52,714 nt of DNA from an uncultured Prevotella sp. Its GTDB lineage: Bacteria > Bacteroidota > Bacteroidia > Bacteroidales > Bacteroidaceae. This document shows positions 45,394 to 52,714 of this stretch, one piece after another. Below the pieces are notes generated by a model, which searched no databases, was not told the DNA's origin, and worked only from the letters and a program-made list of their open reading frames with translations. The stretch is taken from positions 1-52,714 of the forward strand of contig CAJOFA010000012.1 in NCBI GenBank assembly GCA_905233985.1, read 5' to 3'. Made by a program: the position numbers and the translations under genes. How positions within the stretch are numbered: the stretch's first letter is position 1; each line of letters begins with the position of its first letter.

Positions 45394-48300
45394 ATGAGAA
45401 AAAGAATTGCTCTGATGATGGTCGGCCTGTTCCTTAGTGTGGGACTGGCTTTCGCCCAGAACAAAATTTCAGGTACGGTCTTTGACGACTATGGTGAGCC
45501 GTGTATTGGTGCCACTGTAATGATTCAAGGTACAAAGACAGGTACGAAAACCGATGTTGACGGTAACTTTACGCTGACTGTTCCCGCCGGAAAGAAACTT
45601 GTGATAAGTTATATCGGTATGACAACACAGACCGTCACCCCAAAAGACGGCATGAAAGTAACACTGGAGCCTGATGCCCTGAGCATCGGCGAAGTTGTGG
45701 CTGTAGGTATCATGAAGCAGGATAGACGCCTGTTTACCGGTGCTACAACCAAGGTGGATGCAGAAAAAGCAAAGCTCGACGGTATCGCAGATATATCCCG
45801 TTCGCTGGAAGGTCGTGCAGCCGGTGTGTCGGTGCAGAACGTATCCGGTACGTTCGGTACGGCTCCTAAGATCCGTGTCCGTGGTGCTACGTCAATCTAT
45901 GGTAGCTCTAAGCCGCTGTGGGTGGTCGATGGTGTTATCATGGAGGATGTGACGGAGGTTGATGCCGACCAGCTTTCCTCTGGTGATGCTGCCACGCTGA
46001 TTTCCAGCGCTATCGCCGGACTGAATGCTGACGATATTGAGTCGTTCCAGATTCTGAAGGACGGTTCTGCAACGTCAATCTATGGTGCACGTGCTATGGC
46101 CGGTGTGATTGTCGTTACCACCAAGCGTGGTAAGGTCGGTACCACCAAGATCAGCTATACGGGTGAATACACCATGCGTCTGCGCCCCAGCTACTCACAG
46201 TTCAACATCATGAACTCGCAGGAGCAGATGTCTGTTTATCGTGAGATGCAGAACAATGGTTTCCTCTCATTCATGAGTTCTTACCGTTCCAGCTCCAGTG
46301 GTGTGTTCGGTAAGATGTATCACCTGATGAACGAATACGATCCCGCTACGGGCGACTTCAAGCTCGCCAACACGCAGGAGGCTATGTATAACTACTTGAG
46401 AGAGGCTGAGATGCGTAACACCAACTGGTTCGAGGAGTTGTTCTCCAACGCCATCCAGCACAACCACTCTATCTCACTTAGTTCTGGTACGGAGAAGGCT
46501 CAGTACTATACGTCATTCTCCATCATGAGCGATCCGGGATGGTATGAGCGTGGTAAGGTGGAGCGTTACACGGCTAATATTAATGCCAACTACAACATCA
46601 ATGACAAGGTTTCACTGAACTTGATTGGTAACACCAGTTATCGTAAGCAGGAGGCTCCTGGTACAGGTAACCAGAGCATTGACGTAGTGAGCGGTGCTGT
46701 AGGTCGTGACTTTGATATCAACCCTTATTCGTATGCTATCAATAGTTCACGTACGCTTGACGCCAAGGAGTTCTACGTACGTAACTATGCTCCTTTCAAT
46801 ATTCACCACGAACTGCAGAACAACTACATGCAGCTCGATGTGGTTGACCTGCGCTTCCAGGGTGAGCTGAAATATCGCCCCTGGAAACAGCTTGAGTTGA
46901 GTGTGCTCGGTGCTTATAAGTACTCGACCACCACTCAGGAACACTACATCAAGGAGAGCAGTAACCAGGCTATGGCTTTCCGCATGATGGACGATGCCAC
47001 CATGCGTGACTCCAACCCTTGGCTCTATACCGATCCTGACGTATTGAATTCACTGCCTATCAGCGTGTTGCCCGAGGGTGGTTTTAATCGTGAGACGGTC
47101 TATAAGATGAACTCTTGGGACTTCCGTGCTACAGCCAGTTACAACAATGTGTTCAATGACCAGCACATTGTCAGTGCATATGGTGGTATGGAAATCAACG
47201 ATATTGAGCGTATTGCAACGTCAAACACCAAGGTTGGTGTGCTCTACGATATGGCTCAGCTCGGTAACTACGATTACCGTTACTTCAAGCAGGCCAGCGA
47301 GGAGAACAATATGTACTATGCACTGAACAACGGTTATAGCCGTGAGGTGTCGTTCTTCGGAACTGCAACCTACTCATGGAAGCACCGTTATATCATCAAT
47401 GGAACCATCCGTTATGAGGGTTCTAACCGTTTGGGTCGCGCCACCAGCGCACGCTGGCTGCCTACTTGGAACGTGTCAGCTGCGTGGAACGCTCATGAAG
47501 AGCCTTGGTTCTATAAGACTTTCAAGAAGGCTTTGACGCACGCAACGCTGAAGGCCAGCTACTCACTGACTGGTGACAAGCCCGCTGTGACCAACTCTAT
47601 GGTGATTATCCAGGCTTACAACCCCTGGCGTCCTTATTCTGCAGACAAGGAGTCAGGTCTTGAAATCACCAGCTTCGCTAACCCCGAGCTGACATATGAG
47701 AAGAAGCATGAGTTCAACATCGGTCTTGACTTAGGCTTCCTTGACAACCGCATTAACTTCCAGTTCGACTGGTACACTCGTAACAACTACGACCTGATTG
47801 GTCCGAAGCGTACAACGGGTGTCGGTGGACAGATTGTGAAGTATGCTAACGTTGCCTCCATGAAGTCGCACGGTGAGGAGTTCACGCTCTCTACGCGTAA
47901 TATCGTCACCAAGGATTTTGAGTGGAGCACTGACTTCATCTATTCGCACACACATTGTGAGGTGACCGACTTTGAGTCACGTAACCGCGTCATCGACCTC
48001 ATTACTGGTAATGGTTTCACCGAGAAGGGTTATCCCTACCGTTCGCTGTTCTCTATGGACTTCCAGGGACTGAACCAGTATGGTTTGCCGACGTTCATCA
48101 ACGAAGAAGGTGAAGTAACGACCAGTAACATCGACTTCCAGTCGTATGACACCAGTCACCTCGTTTACGAAGGACCTACAGATCCTACTGTAACAGGTTC
48201 ATTAGGAAACACCTTCCGTTACAAGAACTGGCACCTCAATGTCTTCATCACCTATTCTTATGGTAATGTGGTACGTCTTGACCCGACCTTCGGCGTCAGC

Positions 48301-48699
48301 TACTCTGACCTCACCGCTATGCCGCGTGAGTTTGCCAACCGTTGGGTTGTACCCGGAGACGAGGAGTTCACGGATATTCCGGCAATGGCTGACCTTCGTA
48401 TGATTCAGAATGACTCATACTTAGGCTATGCCTATAATGCCTACAACTACTCTACGGCACGTATTGCTAAGGGTGACTTCATCCGCATGAAGGAAATTTC
48501 TCTCTCGTACGACTTCCCGCAGACATGGATCAGCCATCTCGGACTGAGCAACCTCAGCATGAAGCTGCAGGCTACCAATCCCTTCCTGATTTATGCCGAC
48601 AAGAAGCTCAATGGCCAGGATCCTGAGTTCTTCAACTCTGGTGGTGTGGCTGTGCCGATGGCTCGTCAGTTCACATTCACGCTGCGCGTTGGTATTTAA
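45394..48699 (+). CDS. SusC/RagA-type TonB-dependent outer-membrane transporter
   Basis: The 1101-residue protein has a signal peptide (about 1-22, VGLFLSVGLAFAQ) and a carboxypeptidase-D-like beta domain at about 23-100 (ISGTVFDDYGEPCIGATVMI). A plug domain spans about 120-240, with RSLEGRAAGVSVQNVSG and GSATSIYGARAMAGVIVVTTKRG. A 22-strand barrel ends in FTFTLRVGI. It imports a large nutrient captured by the SusD partner, powered by TonB. Start 45394 is chosen because it begins the signal peptide after the promoter; the open frame extends 80 codons further up without sense. The next genes point to peptide-type cargo (inference). Confidence 0.95.
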   Translation: MRKRIALMMVGLFLSVGLAFAQNKISGTVFDDYGEPCIGATVMIQGTKTGTKTDVDGNFTLTVPAGKKLVISYIGMTTQTVTPKDGMKVTLEPDALSIGEVVAVGIMKQDRRLFTGATTKVDAEKAKLDGIADISRSLEGRAAGVSVQNVSGTFGTAPKIRVRGATSIYGSSKPLWVVDGVIMEDVTEVDADQLSSGDAATLISSAIAGLNADDIESFQILKDGSATSIYGARAMAGVIVVTTKRGKVGTTKISYTGEYTMRLRPSYSQFNIMNSQEQMSVYREMQNNGFLSFMSSYRSSSSGVFGKMYHLMNEYDPATGDFKLANTQEAMYNYLREAEMRNTNWFEELFSNAIQHNHSISLSSGTEKAQYYTSFSIMSDPGWYERGKVERYTANINANYNINDKVSLNLIGNTSYRKQEAPGTGNQSIDVVSGAVGRDFDINPYSYAINSSRTLDAKEFYVRNYAPFNIHHELQNNYMQLDVVDLRFQGELKYRPWKQLELSVLGAYKYSTTTQEHYIKESSNQAMAFRMMDDATMRDSNPWLYTDPDVLNSLPISVLPEGGFNRETVYKMNSWDFRATASYNNVFNDQHIVSAYGGMEINDIERIATSNTKVGVLYDMAQLGNYDYRYFKQASEENNMYYALNNGYSREVSFFGTATYSWKHRYIINGTIRYEGSNRLGRATSARWLPTWNVSAAWNAHEEPWFYKTFKKALTHATLKASYSLTGDKPAVTNSMVIIQAYNPWRPYSADKESGLEITSFANPELTYEKKHEFNIGLDLGFLDNRINFQFDWYTRNNYDLIGPKRTTGVGGQIVKYANVASMKSHGEEFTLSTRNIVTKDFEWSTDFIYSHTHCEVTDFESRNRVIDLITGNGFTEKGYPYRSLFSMDFQGLNQYGLPTFINEEGEVTTSNIDFQSYDTSHLVYEGPTDPTVTGSLGNTFRYKNWHLNVFITYSYGNVVRLDPTFGVSYSDLTAMPREFANRWVVPGDEEFTDIPAMADLRMIQNDSYLGYAYNAYNYSTARIAKGDFIRMKEISLSYDFPQTWISHLGLSNLSMKLQATNPFLIYADKKLNGQDPEFFNSGGVAVPMARQFTFTLRVGI

Positions 48700-48726
48700 T
48701 TGATAGTTGATAATTGATAATTGATA
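48700..48726. repeat. TTGATAA tandem simple repeat
   Basis: Three to four imperfect 7-10-mers fill the 27-nt SusC-SusD gap. Confidence 0.6.
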
Positions 48727-50397
48727 ATGAAGATGAAAAAATATATATCAAGAATTGGTTATGTTTGCTGCGGCCTTGCCGTAGCCCTCACGCTGACTGG
48801 CTGTAACGATTATCTCGACAAACTGCCCGATGAGCGTGCTGAGTTGAACACCGAGGAGAAGATTACACAGCTGTTGGTGTCAGCTTATCCCACATGTACC
48901 AACAACCTGCTTGTAGAGGTCCTTTCCGATAACGTCAGCGATAATGGTCGTGCCTACTCTTCGCCAGCTATCGTCGATCAGATATATCGTTTTATGGATA
49001 CTACGGAGGAAGGTAACGATACCCCATACGACATCTGGGGAGGATACTATGCTTCAGTAGCTACTGTCAACGAAGCAATTCAGGGCATTGAGGGCTTGGG
49101 CTCTCCTGCTTCGCTGCAGGGTGACCTGGCCGAAGCAAAGCTCATCCGTGCCTACAGCATGTTCATGTTGGCACAGACGTTCTGCATGGCTTGGGATCCC
49201 GGAAAGGCTGACGAATATCTCGGATTGCCTTATCCGCTCGTTCCTGAGCAGGACATCAACACACAGTATGAGCGTGGCACCTTGCGTGAGCTCTATGCCG
49301 CCATTGACAAGGATATAGAGGAGGCACTGCCGCACATTGCAGAGGCTGCACAAAACTATGTAAAGCCGAAATATCATTTCAATGTGAAGGCTGCCTATGC
49401 TTTTGCTGCACGCTTCAATCTCTATTACATGAACTATGAAAAGGCTATTCGGTATGCTTCACAGGTGCTCGGTAGTGATCCTACAACCGTTATGCGTAAC
49501 TATGAGCCTTATCGTACGCTTGGTCGTGAAGACTTTGCCAACCTCTGGATTCGTTCCGAGGATCAGGCAAATATCATGCTGCTGGCCACTTATTCTATTG
49601 CTCCCCGTTACTTGACTTGGGCTACCAGTTCTCGCTTTGCCCATAACTACGATGTGACGGCTTACGAGACTTTCTGGGTGGACATGCCGTGGGGAAGTGG
49701 TTCAAGCAACAACACCATTATCTATGCCAACAACCTATATGGTTCCAACCAGTGCGTTGCATTCCCTAGTTATGAGGAGCAGTTCGAATATACTGACAAG
49801 GTGGCTGGTATTGGTTATACTCACTCTGTTGACCCAATCTTTACGGGTGACATGACTATTCTGGAGCGTGCCGAGGCTTACTGCCTGTCCGGTCAGTTGG
49901 AGAATGCCGTCAAGGACATCAATACTTGGATTACCACTCATTGCAAGGAAGTGGAAGGCTCTACAGTACGTCCAGTCATGACTGTTGCTAATATTACGAG
50001 CTATGTCACGGGTACTGACTATGCTAAACGTACGCCAGATGGTAACCGTGACCGCTCCTTCCGCAAGCACATGCATCCCCAAGGTTTTACCATTGGTGCC
50101 GAGGGTAGCGATCAGGAGTGTATGCTCCAGTTTATCCTTCACATGAAGCGTCTTGAGACAGTCTTCCACGGTGTCCGTATGCAAGACCTCAAGCGTTATG
50201 GTATTGAATATACACATCTCTTGGCAGGTGAGGATCCGCAGGTATTTATCCGTGGTGACTTGCGCGGTGCCATTCAGATTCCTAATACGGTCGTTGCTGC
50301 TGGCCTGCAGGGTAATCCCCGTCAGACAGCTGATGAAATCAAGGCATTCGTCAATGCTACTGAGGATGAGTATAAGGATCCTGAAGATGAAGAATAA
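48727..50397 (+). CDS. SusD/RagB-type nutrient-binding lipoprotein
   Basis: The 556-residue surface lipoprotein has a lipobox LTLTGC (Cys26 lipidated) followed by NDYLDKLPDERAEL, a standard SusD start. TPR-like helices follow (about 90-240, AKLIRAYSMFMLAQTFCMAWD and NVKAAYAFAARFNLYYMNYEKAI), with the C-terminal RDRSFRKHMHP and MKRLETVFHGVRMQDLKRYGI blocks. It caps the SusC channel as a lid and selects ligand. ATG 48727 or 48733 are both possible; the TTG at 48721 is rejected. The metallopeptidase gene follows after 35 nt. Confidence 0.93.
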   Translation: MKMKKYISRIGYVCCGLAVALTLTGCNDYLDKLPDERAELNTEEKITQLLVSAYPTCTNNLLVEVLSDNVSDNGRAYSSPAIVDQIYRFMDTTEEGNDTPYDIWGGYYASVATVNEAIQGIEGLGSPASLQGDLAEAKLIRAYSMFMLAQTFCMAWDPGKADEYLGLPYPLVPEQDINTQYERGTLRELYAAIDKDIEEALPHIAEAAQNYVKPKYHFNVKAAYAFAARFNLYYMNYEKAIRYASQVLGSDPTTVMRNYEPYRTLGREDFANLWIRSEDQANIMLLATYSIAPRYLTWATSSRFAHNYDVTAYETFWVDMPWGSGSSNNTIIYANNLYGSNQCVAFPSYEEQFEYTDKVAGIGYTHSVDPIFTGDMTILERAEAYCLSGQLENAVKDINTWITTHCKEVEGSTVRPVMTVANITSYVTGTDYAKRTPDGNRDRSFRKHMHPQGFTIGAEGSDQECMLQFILHMKRLETVFHGVRMQDLKRYGIEYTHLLAGEDPQVFIRGDLRGAIQIPNTVVAAGLQGNPRQTADEIKAFVNATEDEYKDPEDEE

Positions 50398-50432
50398 TCA
50401 TTAAGTGTCAAAACCCTAAAGATATAAGAAAT

Positions 50433-51356
50433 ATGAAGTTCAAGAATATAAGCATATTGTTACTGATGGCCGGTTTGCTCGGCTTCAGCGGTTGCGACAA
50501 TGAAGAGCTCGATTCCAAGAGTATATTCGACGATGTTGTGATACCCGAGAAGAACGAGTTTGATAACTGGCTGGAGACCAACTATCGCAAGGCATATAAC
50601 ATTGACTTTAAGTATCGCTTCAGCGATAAGGAGTCAGACCGTGCCTATAATGTCATTCCTGCCAATTACGATCAGTCTGTGGCACTTGCCATCCTCATCA
50701 AGCACGTATGGCTCGATGCCTATTCTGAGGCTGTGAGCCAAGAGTTCATGAAGACTTACGTACCCCGTATCATCCAGCTCACAGGTTCCTATAAGTGGAA
50801 CGATAATGGTTCACTGGTGCTCGGTACGGCTGAGGGCGGTCTGAAGATTATGCTCTATGGTGTCAACGAGCTTGACATCGACAATCCTCGTATTAACACC
50901 ACGAATCCCTATGAGAGTCATGACGTGAAGCCCATTGACATGAACTATTGGTTCTTCCATACGATGCACCATGAGTTCTGTCATATCCTGACGCAGAAAA
51001 AGGACTATGATACCTCGTTCCGTGCAATCAGTGCCGGTACCTATCACGCCACAGACTGGATTAATCAGGAAGACAAGGACGTGGCTAAGGAAGGTTTCGT
51101 CAGCAGTTATGCTTCCAGTGAGTACAACGAGGACTTTGCAGAGATCTATGCTACCTACGTGACGAATACGCCTGAGGGTTGGCAGAAGATTATCAATCAG
51201 GCTGGTACTGATGGTGCTGCCATCATCAACCAGAAGCTTGACCTGATGAAGACCTACTTCCTGAATAGTTGGAATCTTGACCTTGACGAGTTGCGTGACA
51301 TCTTGATTCGTCGTTCTGCTGAGAGTACTACACTTGATTTACGTACACTTAAATAA
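50433..51356 (+). CDS. putative zinc metallopeptidase lipoprotein
   Basis: The 307-residue lipoprotein has lipobox GFSGC (Cys21). A gluzincin-type zinc motif H180-E181-F-C-H184 (MHHEFCHIL) follows, with a downstream acidic candidate ligand Glu237 in YNEDFAEIYATYV. This fits the Bacteroidetes Mx1-type putative metallopeptidases found with SusCD pairs. It is probably surface-anchored and may cut proteins or peptides for uptake. Activity is inferred from the motif. The DUF4302-like gene follows after 17 nt. Confidence 0.88.
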   Translation: MKFKNISILLLMAGLLGFSGCDNEELDSKSIFDDVVIPEKNEFDNWLETNYRKAYNIDFKYRFSDKESDRAYNVIPANYDQSVALAILIKHVWLDAYSEAVSQEFMKTYVPRIIQLTGSYKWNDNGSLVLGTAEGGLKIMLYGVNELDIDNPRINTTNPYESHDVKPIDMNYWFFHTMHHEFCHILTQKKDYDTSFRAISAGTYHATDWINQEDKDVAKEGFVSSYASSEYNEDFAEIYATYVTNTPEGWQKIINQAGTDGAAIINQKLDLMKTYFLNSWNLDLDELRDILIRRSAESTTLDLRTLK

Positions 51357-51373
51357 GAAGAGAGGAACAGAAT

Positions 51374-52714
51374 ATGAAGAAAATCACATATATCCTTTTG
51401 GCCTGCTTGACCTTGGTGTCATTTAGTGCCTGTTCGCTGAAGGAGGACGAAAGTTTTGAAAAGTCGGCTTCGGAGCGTTCTGCTGAAAATATGGCTAATG
51501 TGCAGAAAGTTCTTCTTACTGCATCTAACGGCTGGCTCATGGAATACTATGGAGACCTCAACATGGGTGGCTACAATGTCATGGTGAAGTTCGAGGGTGA
51601 GAATGCTACCTTCGCCAGTGAGAAGTGGGGCGATAGCCACAAGGCTGGTCTCGATGCTGATGGTAAGTGTATTACGACTACCAGTCACTTCAAGCTGGAG
51701 CAGAGCATGGGTACCGTTATCTCGTTTGATGAGTACAACGAGACTTTCCACTACTACTCGACGCCCGCTAACCCCGACTACACGTATGATACGGCTGATG
51801 GTCTTTATGGTGACTTCGAGTTCCGTGTGATGAAGGCTACAAACGACTCCATCATCCTGCGTGGCAAGAAGCACAACAACAAGATTATCATGACGCCTAT
51901 CCCCGCTGACAAGACTTGGGAAAGCTATATCACCGAGGCTCAGGAGACAGAAACTTATATGTCCTCACGTTCTTACACCCTCTCAGGTGAAGACTACACC
52001 AAGGAGCAGGAGGTGACAGTCACCAATAATGGTAGCTATCGTTGCCTCATCTTTACCTATAAGGACTCCACCGACCAGAAGGTCACTGTGGCCGCTCCCT
52101 ATATCGTGAAGAAAGACGGTTTCTACTTCTACTATCCTGTGAATGTCAATGGTGTGGAACTTGACGGACTGCTCCGTGGTGACACCGACGACTATTTCCT
52201 CTTCCGCAATAACCAGAAGCTGCAGCTTGACACCTATATGCCGACGCTCGTTGAGAGCATTGTCACTGGTAACTGGTACATGCGCTACGGCAGTGTAGGC
52301 GACTATGCTAAGCCCAAGTGGGATGCTATGATGGCGATTCTGAAGACCGCCGGTAAGAACAACCAGGAAATCAAGATTTATACAGCCACCATCGGCTTGA
52401 CCAGCGACAATAAGCTTTGCTCTAGCATGAGCACATCGACTGACCAACCCTATTGGGGCTTTAACGGTGAGGATGTCAGCAAGGCCAAGGACGGTACGAA
52501 GATTAAGTTCAATCAGAATAGTACTGTGCGTAACAAGGCTGGACGTGACTACTACAGCAAGTATAAGTGGAGTGACGTACTGAACTGCGTCTATGGTCAT
52601 ACTTTTGAGCTGACCTGCGACTATCAGCGTCGTCCCTTGTGGATTAAGATGACAGACGTGGATGACCCCACCAATGTCATTACTATCTATTCAACGCCCT
52701 CTTACTTCATGGAG
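51374..52714 (+). CDS. DUF4302-like lipoprotein (3' end outside window)
   Basis: The frame is open from ATG 51374 to the window end (447 codons, no stop). Lipobox SFSAC puts the lipidated Cys at 20. The mature part starts with EKSASERSAENMANVQKVL, then NGWLMEYYGD and other short beta strands with many Tyr, Phe and Asp, matching the DUF4302 surface-lipoprotein type by overall look. It is the fourth gene of the SusCD operon and probably an accessory binding or stabilising subunit. The C-terminal end and any further operon members lie outside the window. Confidence 0.85.
   Translation, partial: MKKITYILLACLTLVSFSACSLKEDESFEKSASERSAENMANVQKVLLTASNGWLMEYYGDLNMGGYNVMVKFEGENATFASEKWGDSHKAGLDADGKCITTTSHFKLEQSMGTVISFDEYNETFHYYSTPANPDYTYDTADGLYGDFEFRVMKATNDSIILRGKKHNNKIIMTPIPADKTWESYITEAQETETYMSSRSYTLSGEDYTKEQEVTVTNNGSYRCLIFTYKDSTDQKVTVAAPYIVKKDGFYFYYPVNVNGVELDGLLRGDTDDYFLFRNNQKLQLDTYMPTLVESIVTGNWYMRYGSVGDYAKPKWDAMMAILKTAGKNNQEIKIYTATIGLTSDNKLCSSMSTSTDQPYWGFNGEDVSKAKDGTKIKFNQNSTVRNKAGRDYYSKYKWSDVLNCVYGHTFELTCDYQRRPLWIKMTDVDDPTNVITIYSTPSYFME

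Overview
The window looks like a chromosome segment of a Bacteroidales bacterium, most likely a Prevotella-type organism (inference). The grounds are a SusC/SusD-type outer-membrane pair, BspA-like leucine-rich repeats, an HU-related DNA-binding protein, and a WG-repeat protein. Promoters fit the Bacteroidetes sigma-ABfr pattern: TAnnTTTG at -7, usually with TTTG about 19-20 nt upstream. Short leaders mostly lack a Shine-Dalgarno sequence. No transposase, phage, CRISPR or rRNA gene was seen.

Layout. 1-2.3 kb is an accessory-looking edge: a short leucine-rich-repeat protein, a small unknown ORF, structured non-coding DNA and an HU-type gene. 2.4-5.0 kb holds an XRE-cupin regulator with an acyl-CoA synthetase. 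5.0-7.5 kb (minus) holds an orphan histidine kinase and an SpmA-SpmB fusion. lptB follows at 7.8 kb. 8.8-11.5 kb (minus) encodes small secreted or outer-membrane proteins, including two zinc-ribbon paralogues, one apparently frameshifted. 11.5-12.5 kb is non-coding: a second copy of the structured RNA seen near 1 kb, and an array with an exact 22-bp period. 12.5-14.4 kb has a TonB-like protein and a WG-repeat protein.

14.5-20.1 kb is the tig-clpP-clpX proteostasis block followed by recQ. guaB comes next, then a tightly overlapping envelope-biogenesis operon (two parvulin-type foldases, an OstA/LptA-like protein) ending in mutL. After ompA, two identical tRNA-Val(TAC) genes flank a phenylacetate-CoA-ligase-like gene and an ACT-domain gene. 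31.9-36.2 kb carries purB, a pseudouridine synthase with a long Gly/Arg/Tyr/Gln-rich N-terminus, and asnS. 36.2-40.0 kb (minus) carries a CvfB-like S1 protein, a LolD-like ATPase and a CPA2 antiporter. 40.1-45.1 kb joins asd to a carboxylesterase and a GH31 glycosidase.

45.4 kb to the end is an operon of SusC, SusD, a HExxH metallopeptidase lipoprotein and a DUF4302-like lipoprotein cut by the window edge. It reads as an outer-membrane uptake system, possibly for peptide or glycopeptide material.

The least ordinary signals are non-coding. They are a pair of homologous ~300-nt RNAs, each with its own promoter, conserved competing helices and a T-run; the 330-bp array of 15 units of exactly 22 bp; duplicated promoters and inverted repeats around the XRE-cupin operon; and a GC-rich hairpin repeat read in frame inside the GH31 gene.
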